Of a stretch of DNA of 55,480 nt, positions 36,537-45,964 are shown in pieces. How positions within the stretch are numbered: the stretch's first letter is position 1; every line of letters starts with the position of its first letter. Below the pieces are notes generated by a model. The model was given only the letters and a program-made list of their open reading frames with translations. It made no database searches and was not told where the DNA came from. The DNA lies in NCBI GenBank assembly GCA_024400415.1, contig JAKSMS010000005.1:1-55480 (forward strand), read 5' to 3'. Both the position numbers and the translations under genes were made by a program. The DNA comes from Bacteroidales bacterium (lineage in GTDB: Bacteria > Bacteroidota > Bacteroidia > Bacteroidales > P3).

Positions 36537-37352
36537 ATGAAACGATGTGCCCATATAGCAATAACCCTACTGATTCTCACCATACTAACCAGTTGTAATG
36601 GTGTAGAAAAGGTCATCAAATCCAACGATTTTGACGCCAAATACGATGCTGCCATGCAGTATTATAGCCAAAACAGCTATTCTAGGGCCATACAGATTTT
36701 CGAGAATTTGCTCATGTACTACCGCGGCAAAGAGCACTCCGAAGACATAGCCTGGTACTATGCCCAATGCCTGCTCAAAGAGAGCGACTACTACTCAGCA
36801 GGCCACCAGTTCCGCACCTTTGCCCGCCAATTCCCCTACAGCAGCCGCGCCGAAGACGCCCTCTTCCTCTCAGCCTACTGCAAATACAAAGACTCCCCAT
36901 CCTACTCCCTCGACCAAGCGCTCACCAAAGAGTCCATCGCCGAGTTTGAAAGTTTCGTAGAGAAATACCCTCAAAGCACCCATGTGCCCGAAATCAACTC
37001 CTACCTCGACGAGATGCGTCAAAAACTGATGCAGAAAGACTACGAGATAGCCTACAATTACTACCATATTGAGGCCTACCACGCAGCCTACCTCTCGCTG
37101 CAAAACTTCATCAACTACTACCCAGAATCAACCTTGCGCGAAGAAGCTATGTTCTACATGCTCTCCGCCGGATACCAATATGCCATCAACAGCCGCGAAG
37201 ACAAGATGCGCGAACGCCTACAGCAGGTGGTCAATGACTTCGACAAGTTCGCCACCTCATTCAAAGACTCCAAGCATCTCGCCGCAGCCCAAGACATCTA
37301 CACCAAGTCGAGAGCCATGCTCACTGACTTAGAGTCAAAGACTCAGCAATAA
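36537..37352 (+). CDS. bamD: Outer-membrane assembly lipoprotein BamD
   Basis: 271-residue lipoprotein of the BAM complex that inserts beta barrels into the outer membrane. The lipobox LTSC puts the acylated cysteine at residue 20. The rest is TPR-type helical repeats (YDAAMQYYSQNSYSRAIQIFENLL, DIAWYYAQCLLKESDYYSAGHQFRTFARQFPYS) as in BamD. Start ATG 36537 is chosen over an in-frame TTG at 36528, which lies within the promoter's -7 box. It is followed 33 bases downstream by the omega-like subunit and then coaBC, an order I recall as common in Bacteroidales. Confidence 0.92.
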   Translation: MKRCAHIAITLLILTILTSCNGVEKVIKSNDFDAKYDAAMQYYSQNSYSRAIQIFENLLMYYRGKEHSEDIAWYYAQCLLKESDYYSAGHQFRTFARQFPYSSRAEDALFLSAYCKYKDSPSYSLDQALTKESIAEFESFVEKYPQSTHVPEINSYLDEMRQKLMQKDYEIAYNYYHIEAYHAAYLSLQNFINYYPESTLREEAMFYMLSAGYQYAINSREDKMRERLQQVVNDFDKFATSFKDSKHLAAAQDIYTKSRAMLTDLESKTQQ

Positions 37353-37385
37353 TCCATTAACCCAGAAAAAAAGATCATCGATAAT

Positions 37386-37787
37386 ATGAAGAAGAAACAA
37401 GAAGCTCCAGAAGCAACCGAAATCAAGGCACAGCGCCCAGCCAACACCACTATCACCCGCAACACCAATGAGTTCAGCGACATGACCGGCAACCTCTATG
37501 AGACCGTAGCCATGCTCACCCGCCGCTCCAACCAAATCGCCATCGAAGAGAAGAAAGAGCTCCACAAAAAGATTGAAGAGTTCGCCACCAACTTCGACAC
37601 CATGGACGACATTTACGAGAATCGCGAGCAGATAGAGGTAGTGCGCCACTACGAGCAGCTCCCAAAACCTGTGCTCGTAGCCACCCAGGAGTATCTCAAT
37701 GGCGAACTATACTACCGCAATCCCGCAAAGGAAGACCAGCAGCAGCAAAAGATGGAAGCCATGGAGAACGAACTCCTCGGCAAATAA
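37386..37787 (+). CDS. rpoZ: RNA polymerase omega / Rpb6-like subunit
   Basis: 133-residue protein of the omega-type RNA polymerase subunit as found in Bacteroidota. NLYETVAMLTRRSNQIAIEEKKEL contains the conserved Rpb6-type region that touches the polymerase clamp. It has a polar N-terminal extension and a Gln/Glu-rich C-terminus. It is placed between bamD and coaBC, a position I recall for this gene in other members of the order. No other RNA polymerase gene is nearby. The symbol is by homology; the sequence is more like the Bacteroidota version than E. coli RpoZ. Confidence 0.85.
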   Translation: MKKKQEAPEATEIKAQRPANTTITRNTNEFSDMTGNLYETVAMLTRRSNQIAIEEKKELHKKIEEFATNFDTMDDIYENREQIEVVRHYEQLPKPVLVATQEYLNGELYYRNPAKEDQQQQKMEAMENELLGK

Positions 37788-37816
37788 GCCATCCCTATTC
37801 AGATACAGAAGATAAG

Positions 37817-37850
37817 AAATGGAAAGTTGGCGTTCACCAATTTTCCATTT
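37817..37850 (+). other. Hairpin between rpoZ and coaBC
   Basis: Stem of 14 pairs with one G-T pair (AAATGGAAAGTTGG / CCAATTTTCCATTT) and a CGTTCA loop, 31 bases before the coaBC ATG. No pure T-run follows, so it may affect RNA processing or partial termination. Confidence 0.5.
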
Positions 37851-37881
37851 TCCATATCCACATCCGAACAGAAAACACAAC

Positions 37882-39090
37882 ATGAACCTACAAGGCAAAC
37901 ACATCATACTCGGCATCACAGGAGGCATAGCCGCCTATAAGGCCCCAATGCTCGTACGCCTGCTCGTCAAGGCCGGCGCCGAAGTGCGCTGCGCCGCCAC
38001 CGACCACGCGCTACAGTTCGTCACCGAGCTCACCCTCGAGACCGTGAGCCAGAACAAGGTCTACCACGACCTCTTCGCCATCGGCAACGACCACACCACC
38101 GAGCACATAGCCCTCAAGGACTGGGCCGACCTCGCCATCGTGGCCCCCGCCACTGCCAACATCATAGGCAAGATGGCTTGCGGGATAGCCGACGACGCAC
38201 TCTCCACCCTGCTCCTCTCTATGCGCCAGTCCATCTACATCTGCCCATCCATGAATACTCAGATGTACGAGAGTCCCATTCTGCAACGCAATCTGCAGAC
38301 ACTAAAGTCGATAGGCGTCCACATCATCGAACCCAAGAGCGGCTTCCTAGCCTGCGGCACCAACGGAGCCGGACGCATGCCCGAGCCCGAAGAGATAGCA
38401 GACCTAGTGTGCAACGCCGATGATGAACAGCGCCTTGACTACGCCGGCCGACGCATACTCCTCACCGCAGGCCCCACCTACGAAAAAATCGACGCCGTGC
38501 GATTCATCGGCAACTACTCCACCGGCAAGATGGGCTTCGCCCTCGCCGAAGAGCTTGCCGACCGCGGAGCAGAAGTCATCCTCGTGGCCGGACCCACACA
38601 CCTTAGCACCCACAATCCGCGCATACAGCGCATCGACGTAGAGTCTGCACGCGAAATGCACGCCGCCGCCACCAAGGCCTACCCCGAGTGCCACGCCGCC
38701 ATCCTTACCGCCGCTGTCGCCGACTTCCGCCCCGACCACCAGGCCGACCACAAGATCAAGAAGGCCTCCGCCGACCAGGACATGACGCTCCACCTCATAC
38801 AGAACCCCGACATACTGGCCAGCCTTGGCCGCGACAAGCGCGACGACCAACGCCTCGTAGGCTTCGCCCTCGAGACCACCGACGGCATCGACTACGCCAT
38901 AGACAAGATCCGCCGCAAGAACCTCGACTTCATCGTGCTCAACTCCCTGCAGGACCCCGGAGCCGGCTTCGGCCACGACACCAACCTCGTGACCATCATC
39001 GACCACGACGGCACCCGACACCCAGGCACCCTCAAAACCAAGCGCCAAGTAGCCGCCGATATCGCCGACCACCTGGTCAGCCTACTATAA
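37882..39090 (+). CDS. coaBC: Bifunctional phosphopantothenoylcysteine decarboxylase/phosphopantothenate-cysteine ligase
   Basis: Catalyses two steps of coenzyme A synthesis. 402 residues. The N-terminal flavin-binding CoaC domain begins GKHIILGITGGIAAYK and has VAPATANIIGKMACGIADD, the PSMNTQMYESP substrate loop and the cysteine in FLACGTNGAGRM. The C-terminal CoaB domain has LLTAGPTYEKIDAVRFIG and NYSTGKMG for nucleotide binding. ATG 37882 starts at the flavodoxin-like strand; the in-frame ATG at 37819 lies in the upstream hairpin and is rejected. The region is strongly G+C-rich at third codon positions compared with bamD. It ends at a structured element at 39091. Confidence 0.96.
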   Translation: MNLQGKHIILGITGGIAAYKAPMLVRLLVKAGAEVRCAATDHALQFVTELTLETVSQNKVYHDLFAIGNDHTTEHIALKDWADLAIVAPATANIIGKMACGIADDALSTLLLSMRQSIYICPSMNTQMYESPILQRNLQTLKSIGVHIIEPKSGFLACGTNGAGRMPEPEEIADLVCNADDEQRLDYAGRRILLTAGPTYEKIDAVRFIGNYSTGKMGFALAEELADRGAEVILVAGPTHLSTHNPRIQRIDVESAREMHAAATKAYPECHAAILTAAVADFRPDHQADHKIKKASADQDMTLHLIQNPDILASLGRDKRDDQRLVGFALETTDGIDYAIDKIRRKNLDFIVLNSLQDPGAGFGHDTNLVTIIDHDGTRHPGTLKTKRQVAADIADHLVSLL

Positions 39091-39184
39091 GGACAGACCT
39101 CCGCCGGCCAAAAGGCTTTTTCCCGGTAGGATTTCCCCGACTCCCTTAGTAGGAGAAACCTCGGAGATAGGCCGGCTTTTGTCC
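39091..39184 (+). ncRNA. Structured element after coaBC (complex terminator or small RNA)
   Basis: Nested pairings are visible: GGACA (39091-39095) with TGTCC (39180-39184), GCCGGCC (39103-39109) with GGCCGGC (39170-39176), and inside them CCGA/TCGG (39137-39140, 39161-39164) and CTCC/GGAG (39141-39144, 39152-39155). A TTTT run follows the main stem at 39177. It begins right after the coaBC stop. Either an elaborate terminator or a folded small RNA; no known family was recognised. Confidence 0.4.
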
Positions 39185-39212
39185 GCAGAAATACCGCAGA
39201 AGTTCCTCAACT

Positions 39213-39875
39213 ATGAATATTAATAAAAGTATCGTCATCCTTGCCATAATGGCAGTAATACCCGTCTTGGGACTTTCTCAGGCAGCCCTGCCCCATGAGA
39301 CTTGCGACACAATCAACATAGACAGGTGCTACACCGTAGTAAACGGGCACAGAATTGACATCGACACCAGCATCCACCTTTCAGTCGACGGAATCTTTGA
39401 GATAATCAGCCATCACCCGCTCAACGACGGCGTCACGATGTTTGCCGTAGCCCACACCGATACCATCTACACGATATACGACTCCACAATAGTACGACGA
39501 AAGATGGTGTACTCGGTGGACACCTCCTTGTATACGCAGACATATTATGTATTGGTCGACAACGAGGATGGGCTTTACGACACGCTGATGCAAGTAATCC
39601 GACGCAGCCAGTCTATCGACGACTGGGACAGTCGCCGCCAATCGTCGCTCTTGCCCCTACACGTGGAAAGTTTCTACAACAAAGTCGAACAACCCCACAC
39701 TGATTGGGAACATTGGAAAGAGTGGAGTGACGGCAACGACCTTCTTCTGACAGAAAGCTGCGACCGCTGCCACGTGATCATCGTGAACGGGAACAGGCTG
39801 CAAACACACGACTGCCAGCTCTATAACAGACTGTACCGGTTGGCACCGGACCATGGGCGAAAACAAAAAAAATAG
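39213..39875 (+). CDS. Exported protein of unknown function
   Basis: 220 residues with a signal peptide (about 1-24, containing VIPVLGLSQA). The mature protein has two similar short strands, YTVVNGHRI near the start and VIIVNGNRL near the end, suggesting a repeated beta unit, and several cysteines (CDTINIDRC, CDRC) that could form disulfides. The basic C-terminus ends RKQKK. I recognise no family and propose no function. It lies between the structured element at 39091 and the fba promoter, and is probably a single-gene unit. Confidence 0.65.
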   Translation: MNINKSIVILAIMAVIPVLGLSQAALPHETCDTINIDRCYTVVNGHRIDIDTSIHLSVDGIFEIISHHPLNDGVTMFAVAHTDTIYTIYDSTIVRRKMVYSVDTSLYTQTYYVLVDNEDGLYDTLMQVIRRSQSIDDWDSRRQSSLLPLHVESFYNKVEQPHTDWEHWKEWSDGNDLLLTESCDRCHVIIVNGNRLQTHDCQLYNRLYRLAPDHGRKQKK

Positions 39876-39904
39876 AGGGATTGACGAGGTTTTGGCCAAA
39901 AATG

Positions 39905-39936
39905 TTTGGCCATGTCGGTAATAATTCGTACATTTG
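39905..39936 (+). promoter_or_regulatory. fba promoter
   Basis: TTTG at 39905-39908, a 20-base spacer and TACATTTG at 39929-39936. The leader to the ATG at 39995 is about 50 bases and A/T-rich. Confidence 0.75.
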
Positions 39937-39994
39937 CAAATACCATCTCATAGAGATAAACAACAAAGCAGACTGAAACATAAAACATTATATC

Positions 39995-40999
39995 ATGGTA
40001 GACTATAAGAAAATCGGACTTGTGAACACCCGCGAGATGTTTGCAAAGGCTGTTAGCGGCGGATACGCCATCCCTGCATTCAACTTCAACAATATGGAAC
40101 AGCTGCAGGCCATCATACAGGCCGCCGTTGAGACCAAGAGCCCTGTAATACTTCAGGTTTCTAAGGGAGCTCGCGACTATGCTAACCAGACCCTCCTGCG
40201 CTACATGGCAGAGGGTGCCGTTGAGTACGCCAAAGAACTGGGCTGCAAGCATCCAGAAATAGTGCTCCACCTGGACCATGGCGCAGACTTCGACATCTGC
40301 AAGAGCTGCATCGACATGGGATTCTCAAGCGTGATGATCGATGGCAGCGCCCTGCCATACGACGAGAACGTGGCCGTGACCCGCAAGGTTGTGGAATATG
40401 CCCACCAACACGACGTGACCGTTGAGGGCGAGCTGGGCGTACTGGCCGGCGTCGAGGACGACGTGGTGGCAGCCGAAAGCCACTATACCCGTCCCGAAGA
40501 GGTAATTGACTTCGTGACCAAGACCGGCGTGGACTCGCTGGCCATCTCCATCGGAACCAGCCACGGTGCCTACAAGTTCACCCCAGAGCAGTGCACCGTT
40601 GACCCTGAGACCGGCCGCCTGCAGCCTCCTCCACTGGCATTCGACGTGCTCGAGGCCATCGAAAAGAAACTGCCAGGATTCCCCATCGTGCTTCACGGAT
40701 CTAGTTCCGTGCCACAGGACGAGGTGGACATCATCAACGCCAATGGCGGTGCCCTGAAGGCCGCAGTAGGCATTCCTGAGGAACAGCTGCGCAAGGCATC
40801 AAAGAGCGCCGTATGCAAGATCAACATCGACTCCGACAGCCGCTTGGCAATGACCGCAGCCGTTCGTCAGACCCTGGCAGAGAAACCTGCTGAGTTTGAC
40901 CCAAGAAAATACCTCGGTCCTGCCCGCGAACGCATGCGCAAGCTCTACATGCACAAGATCGTGAACGTGCTTGGCTCTGACAACAAGCTGATGGACTAA
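39995..40999 (+). CDS. fba: Class II fructose-1,6-bisphosphate aldolase
   Basis: Cleaves fructose-1,6-bisphosphate to two triose phosphates in glycolysis, and the reverse in gluconeogenesis. 334 residues. Zinc and phosphate sites are visible: HLDHGADFD (His, Asp), EGELGVLAGVED, AISIGTSHGAYKF and PIVLHGSSSVPQDEV. The pattern is of the type-B class II enzymes. It has its own consensus promoter, and codon choice suggests strong expression. A hairpin at 41036 separates it from an unknown exported protein gene. Confidence 0.97.
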   Translation: MVDYKKIGLVNTREMFAKAVSGGYAIPAFNFNNMEQLQAIIQAAVETKSPVILQVSKGARDYANQTLLRYMAEGAVEYAKELGCKHPEIVLHLDHGADFDICKSCIDMGFSSVMIDGSALPYDENVAVTRKVVEYAHQHDVTVEGELGVLAGVEDDVVAAESHYTRPEEVIDFVTKTGVDSLAISIGTSHGAYKFTPEQCTVDPETGRLQPPPLAFDVLEAIEKKLPGFPIVLHGSSSVPQDEVDIINANGGALKAAVGIPEEQLRKASKSAVCKINIDSDSRLAMTAAVRQTLAEKPAEFDPRKYLGPARERMRKLYMHKIVNVLGSDNKLMD

Positions 41000-41035
41000 T
41001 CCACAAAGGATTGGGCCTATACCTATAACAAACCC

Positions 41036-41065
41036 ATCACCCCGCCTGGCAACAGGCAGGGTGAT
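41036..41065 (+). terminator. Hairpin between fba and the gene at 41081
   Basis: 13-position stem with one mismatch (ATCACCCCGCCTG / CAGGCAGGGTGAT) and a GCAA loop, ending 15 bases before the next ATG. No T-run, so it may act as a weak terminator or as a leader hairpin. Confidence 0.5.
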
Positions 41066-41080
41066 ATCATATAATAAAAG

Positions 41081-42556
41081 ATGAGAAAAGAACTATTCCT
41101 TGCACTCTCTCTCTTATGCCTGACGCTCGGCGCCAAGGCTCAGAGTCTTTCGGCATCAATAGGTCCTGAAAGCAAGGACCTGTACTACAGATCTGCCATC
41201 CAGACTACTGTGATTGGAGAAGACCCTTCCACGGTATTGATGATCACCCGACAATGCAACCACTTTCTGCAGGGGATGACCAATCCCGACTTGGCGTTTC
41301 GCCGAACTGACAAAGCGCTGAATACCATACAAGAGGCAACAATTGAGAATTCTAAGGAAAGCGAGTTCTTCGGCTACGGAATCAGTGATTCTACCGCCTC
41401 TGTGCTGATGTGCGACCGAAGCCGCAAACAGACTCAGCTGAGCCGTACCACTATCGACCGCAAGAGCTTCGGCATATTGAAATCGGAAGTGATACACACC
41501 TTCAACCTAGAGCGTAAGAGCGAACACCACTTGTGGCACCAGACCTCGGACAACGGGCAATATACGGCTGTGGTGTCTATACAGCTCAACCACAACGACG
41601 AACTCATCTGCGACCTCATGATGTTCGACAACCAAATGAACATCCTATGGAATATTCAGCATGGGCTGAAAGGGGTAACAGACCTTTTCGTTTCGGACCA
41701 CGGCGAACTGTATGTGATGTCGATGAATCGCAAGGCTATGGAGACTACTATCTACATAGACAAGATTAACTCGAAGCATGCGATATCAGCTCAAATGGTC
41801 ATTCCCGATGGACTGAACTCAGGACTGATTGCCAACGTTATAGACGACCGCATACTGATAGGAGGAACTTTAAGATACGCCGAAGCGCATCGCAACGAAT
41901 TGTCTTCTAACGGACTATTCGGACTATGCTACGACCTGAAGAGCCAGCAGATAGTGAAGTTCAGCATGACGCAGCTCCACCACGACGACATGGCCGTGCT
42001 GACAGACAAGAAGCAGTCGGCAAAAATACGCAAGACAGTTGTAGATGACCTAATCATCGACCAAACATGCGCAACAAGCTTTGGCGGCGTGTTTACATTC
42101 ACACGTCCTTTTGCCATTCAGAAGACCTCTTCCAACGGAGAAACAACACAGTATTTCAGCCGAATAGGATTGGTGGTGCTGGCTATGGATGCAAATGGCG
42201 ACCTGCTCTTCAAAGTGCCTATCCGCCACTACCAAATGCAGCTCAACGACAGCGACCAACTAACAACGCCGCTCTTCTCGGACGGAAAGAATGTATACCT
42301 TATCCAGACTGAACATCCAAAGACTGACCCATCGTATAATATCGCCAAACGCACAGACTGCGTGAGGGTGATGCACGACAAGGTAAACACGGCTCTCTAT
42401 ACCATAAACCCAACAGGCGAAGTCTCGAAGAAGGTATTGATCAACAAACATAAAAGCCTGATTACCGGACAATGCCACACTTGGTACAACGACAACTACA
42501 TATTATTCCACACCACCGGGAAAACCAGCCAAGTGCTGCAACTCAAGCGACAGTAG
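41081..42556 (+). CDS. Exported protein of unknown function, possibly beta-propeller-like
   Basis: 491 residues with a signal peptide (1-20, ending AKAQ). The rest is a succession of four-stranded-looking blocks with turns such as YTAVVSIQLNHNDELICDLMMFDNQMNILW, LFVSDHGELYVMS and LFSDGKNVYLIQTEH, which is compatible with a propeller fold, though that is only a reading of strand periodicity. No family is recognised. It sits alone between the fba hairpin and another hairpin 11 bases before uvrA. The product is probably periplasmic or surface-exposed. Confidence 0.72.
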   Translation: MRKELFLALSLLCLTLGAKAQSLSASIGPESKDLYYRSAIQTTVIGEDPSTVLMITRQCNHFLQGMTNPDLAFRRTDKALNTIQEATIENSKESEFFGYGISDSTASVLMCDRSRKQTQLSRTTIDRKSFGILKSEVIHTFNLERKSEHHLWHQTSDNGQYTAVVSIQLNHNDELICDLMMFDNQMNILWNIQHGLKGVTDLFVSDHGELYVMSMNRKAMETTIYIDKINSKHAISAQMVIPDGLNSGLIANVIDDRILIGGTLRYAEAHRNELSSNGLFGLCYDLKSQQIVKFSMTQLHHDDMAVLTDKKQSAKIRKTVVDDLIIDQTCATSFGGVFTFTRPFAIQKTSSNGETTQYFSRIGLVVLAMDANGDLLFKVPIRHYQMQLNDSDQLTTPLFSDGKNVYLIQTEHPKTDPSYNIAKRTDCVRVMHDKVNTALYTINPTGEVSKKVLINKHKSLITGQCHTWYNDNYILFHTTGKTSQVLQLKRQ

Positions 42557-42604
42557 AGTATTTTAGAGAATAAATATAATAATATTTATAAAAAGACGTT
42601 ATAA

Positions 42605-42633
42605 AAGGACGAGATTGAAAGAGTCTCGTCCTT
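42605..42633 (+). terminator. Hairpin before uvrA
   Basis: Perfect 10-bp stem AAGGACGAGA / TCTCGTCCTT with a TTGAAAGAG loop; it ends 10 bases before the uvrA ATG and lacks a full T-run. It probably ends the transcript of the upstream gene, or regulates uvrA. Confidence 0.6.
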
Positions 42634-42643
42634 AGCGTTATTT

Positions 42644-45436
42644 ATGAAACAGAATCAAGAAGAATATATTACCATCAAGGGCGCCCGGGTAAACAACCTG
42701 AAAAATATCGACGTAAAGATACCGCGTAACAAGCTGGTAGTGATTACCGGACTGAGCGGAAGCGGCAAGTCGAGCCTGGCATTCGACACCCTCTTTGCTG
42801 AGGGTCAGCGACGCTATGTAGAAAGCTTGAGCAGCTATGCCCGCCAGTTTCTAGGCCGCATGTCGAAACCCGAAGTGGACTATATACTAGGCATCTCCCC
42901 TGCCGTCGCTATCGAACAGAAAGTGAACACCAGCAACCCGCGCTCCACGGTTGGAACCTCGACGGAAATATATGAGTACCTTAAGCTAATGTTTGCCCGC
43001 ATAGGCCGCACCTTCTCCCCCATTAGCGGAGACGAGGTGAAGCGCCATAGCGTGACCGACGTGGCCGACTACGTGTTCTCCCATGAGGAAGAGAGCAAGA
43101 TAAGCCTGATGTCGCCTTTAGAGGAGATGGAAGACCGCCCCTTAATGGGACAACTGAAAATACTGTCCCAAGAAGGATTCCAGCGCGTTGAGATTGATGG
43201 AGAGGTTCGGTTGATAGATGAGGTGCTGAACGAGAATCCGCCAATATCAAAAGCCTTGCTGCTAGTCGACAGAGTAAAGCTGCGCCATGGCGATGACGAC
43301 CAGGCTGCACGTCTATCGGAATCAATCCAGACAGCATTCTTCGAAGGAAGAGGCTACTGCGAGGTCGACATCAACGGCAAGCGCCGATCATTCTCAAACC
43401 TTTTTGAAGCTGACGGCATCAAGTTTGAGAAGCCTAACCCAAACTTCTTCAGCTTCAACAATCCTTATGGCGCCTGCGCCAAATGCCAAGGATACGGCAA
43501 CGTAATCGGCATCGATGAAGACTTGGTAGTGCCGAATAAAAGCTTATCAATCTACGAAGGAGCCATCTACTGCTGGCGCGGCGACAAGATGCAGGAATGG
43601 AAGAACTACTTCATCAAGCAGGCTGCCAAGATGGAATTCGACATCCACACCCCTTATTGCGACCTAAGTCAGAAGGAATTAGATATACTGTGGCACGGCA
43701 AAGGCGAATATCCCGGATTAGACGGATTCTTCAAATGGGTGGAAGAGCAGCAATACAAGATTCAGTTCCGCGTGATGCTGGCCCGCTATAGAGGCAAGAC
43801 TCTCTGTCCTGAATGCCGAGGAAGCCGACTAAGAAAAGACGCCGGATACGTGAAGGTATGCGGCAAAAACATAGTGGAATTGACAGAAATGCCAGTAAAC
43901 GAACTGGCAGAATGGCTGCGCTGCATAGAGGCAGAAGAAGGCATCGTGGGCATGATTCTGACCCAGCACGAACGTGAAGTGGTCTCCCGCATCATGAAGG
44001 AACTGCACAACCGCGTGGGATACCTGGAAGAGGTCGGACTAGGATACCTGACCTTGAACCGTATGAGCAACACCCTGAGCGGGGGCGAAAGCCAGCGTAT
44101 CAATCTGGCAACTTCGCTAGGAAGCTCGCTAGTAGGTTCGATGTACATCCTCGACGAACCCTCAATCGGACTTCACTCTCGAGATACAGACCAGCTAATC
44201 GGCGTACTGAAGAAGCTCAGAGACCTCGGAAACACCATCATCGTGGTTGAGCACGACGAAGATATTATCCGCAATGCAGACTACATCATCGACATTGGTC
44301 CAGGAGCCGGAAGACTCGGAGGTGAAGTTGTCTTTGCCGGAACTCCCGACAAACTGCTAAGCGCCAAATGCCTCACAGCAGAATATCTTACCGGACGACG
44401 CCAGATAGAGGTGCCCGACCACCGCAAGAAAGGTCGCGACCACATCGTGATCCACGATGCCAACTGCAACAACTTGAAGCATGTCGACGTAGAAATCCCA
44501 CTTGGGGTACTGACCGTTGTGACCGGTGTTAGCGGCAGCGGAAAGACCAGCCTGATCAAGCATGTGCTCTACGACGTGCTTCAGAAACGCTTCGACGGCA
44601 ACAATGAATACGTTGGACGATGCGCCTCGATAGAGGGCGACCTTGCGCGTATTACTGGCGTGGAACTGGTAGATCAGAACCCTATCGGGCGTAGCTCACG
44701 AAGCAATCCTGCCACCTATATGAAGGCCTACGACGAGATACGCCAGCTCTACGCTCAGCAGCCATTAGCCAAAGCGCGCGGATACAAGGCTGGCTGGTTC
44801 TCATTCAACGTTGAAGGCGGACGCTGCGAACATTGCGAAGGAGAAGGTTTCGTGACAATCGGCATGCAGTTTATGGCCGACGTACACTTGGTGTGCGAAG
44901 AATGCCACGGCTCTAGATTTACTGACGAAACACTTGAGGTAACGTATAGAGACAAGAATATCAGCGAGGTGCTCGACATGACTGTCGATCAGGCCATCGA
45001 ATTCTTCTCTGAGGACCCCTCAGGCCAGAAGGTTGTAAACCGCCTGCAGCCGCTTCAGGATGTAGGATTAGGGTACCTTAAACTGGGACAGAGCAGCAGC
45101 TCGCTTTCGGGCGGTGAGGCTCAGCGTGTCAAGCTTGCATCGAATCTCATCAAGGGCGAAAACGAAAAACCTATGCTCTTCATCTTTGACGAACCCTCTA
45201 CCGGTCTGCACTTCCACGACATTCAGAAACTCATCAAAGCGATGAACACCCTCACCGCAAACGGCCACAGCATCGTGGTTATCGAGCACCACCCAGACAT
45301 TATCAAGGTGGCCGACTGGGTAATAGACATGGGTCCCGAAGGCGGAAAAGAAGGCGGAAAAGTGGTCTTTGCCGGAACTCCTGAGAAACTGGCCAAATGC
45401 AAGGATTCTTACACTGCAAAATACCTGAAACTATAA
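42644..45436 (+). CDS. uvrA: UvrA-type excinuclease ATPase, divergent paralogue
   Basis: 930-residue DNA damage-recognition ATPase of nucleotide excision repair. Two ABC cassettes: Walker A at 36-43 (GLSGSGKS) and the second reading GVSGSGKT, with signature motifs [12 protein letters not shown] and [12 protein letters not shown]. Zinc-type cysteine clusters [16 protein letters not shown] and [16 protein letters not shown] are intact, and the damage-binding and insertion regions are present, so it is full length. It differs from the other copy at 49643 (for example [17 protein letters not shown] against the canonical GRTPRSNPATYVGIFDD), so it is a separate paralogue. It is followed three bases later by a small membrane protein gene. 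Confidence 0.95.
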   Translation: MKQNQEEYITIKGARVNNLKNIDVKIPRNKLVVITGLSGSGKSSLAFDTLFAEGQRRYVESLSSYARQFLGRMSKPEVDYILGISPAVAIEQKVNTSNPRSTVGTSTEIYEYLKLMFARIGRTFSPISGDEVKRHSVTDVADYVFSHEEESKISLMSPLEEMEDRPLMGQLKILSQEGFQRVEIDGEVRLIDEVLNENPPISKALLLVDRVKLRHGDDDQAARLSESIQTAFFEGRGYCEVDINGKRRSFSNLFEADGIKFEKPNPNFFSFNNPYGACAKCQGYGNVIGIDEDLVVPNKSLSIYEGAIYCWRGDKMQEWKNYFIKQAAKMEFDIHTPYCDLSQKELDILWHGKGEYPGLDGFFKWVEEQQYKIQFRVMLARYRGKTLCPECRGSRLRKDAGYVKVCGKNIVELTEMPVNELAEWLRCIEAEEGIVGMILTQHEREVVSRIMKELHNRVGYLEEVGLGYLTLNRMSNTLSGGESQRINLATSLGSSLVGSMYILDEPSIGLHSRDTDQLIGVLKKLRDLGNTIIVVEHDEDIIRNADYIIDIGPGAGRLGGEVVFAGTPDKLLSAKCLTAEYLTGRRQIEVPDHRKKGRDHIVIHDANCNNLKHVDVEIPLGVLTVVTGVSGSGKTSLIKHVLYDVLQKRFDGNNEYVGRCASIEGDLARITGVELVDQNPIGRSSRSNPATYMKAYDEIRQLYAQQPLAKARGYKAGWFSFNVEGGRCEHCEGEGFVTIGMQFMADVHLVCEECHGSRFTDETLEVTYRDKNISEVLDMTVDQAIEFFSEDPSGQKVVNRLQPLQDVGLGYLKLGQSSSSLSGGEAQRVKLASNLIKGENEKPMLFIFDEPSTGLHFHDIQKLIKAMNTLTANGHSIVVIEHHPDIIKVADWVIDMGPEGGKEGGKVVFAGTPEKLAKCKDSYTAKYLKL

Positions 45437-45439
45437 AGC

Positions 45440-45964
45440 ATGGAAAAATATATCAAAAAGATAAGAGTTTGGTCGAATACTGGGCTGATTGGCTCCTTGG
45501 TGGTGGTCGTTATCGCCATTCTATTCAAATACCTCTCACCGATGGTGTTTCGCCAATCAGACGTGGTATACCGCAATCTCACTTTGGCATGCGCAGTATT
45601 TGCGATATTGGACATGATAGTGATCCTACGCAACAACAAGAAGATGAAGAAGGACCTTGCCGTTCTTAGCAATCTAGAGTCCAAACTAGACGGCTATTCC
45701 CAAATGGTGCAGACTAACAGCCTATGCACCCTGATCTCCACCACTATCGTATCGGTCATCATCATCCTTTTGGGAAACTTCAACCTGCTAATGCTGGCCA
45801 TGATGCAGGTGCTGATGCTTTTCTTCACATACCCCAATATGTATAAGATCAAAGTAGAGCTGAACCTCTCCGATGAAGAGATGCGCAAGCTTTTCAAAGA
45901 TCAATATATTGCCGACAACGACACTGAATCCAACACGCCTTCAAAGTCCAAAGAGAATGACTAA
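45440..45964 (+). CDS. Small multi-span membrane protein, unknown function
   Basis: 174-residue inner-membrane protein with about four hydrophobic helices in two hairpins (LIGSLVVVVIAILFKYL, LTLACAVFAILDMIVIL, LISTTIVSVIIILLG, LLMLAMMQVLMLFFTY), a polar loop between them and an acidic C-terminal tail. No family is recognised. It starts three bases after uvrA and its end overlaps the mnmE start by eight bases, so it is probably translated from the same message. Confidence 0.8.
   Translation: MEKYIKKIRVWSNTGLIGSLVVVVIAILFKYLSPMVFRQSDVVYRNLTLACAVFAILDMIVILRNNKKMKKDLAVLSNLESKLDGYSQMVQTNSLCTLISTTIVSVIIILLGNFNLLMLAMMQVLMLFFTYPNMYKIKVELNLSDEEMRKLFKDQYIADNDTESNTPSKSKEND

Noticed and set aside
38404..39072. 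222-codon antisense ORF inside coaBC
   Set aside because: Val/Gly-rich shadow caused by G+C-rich third positions of coaBC.
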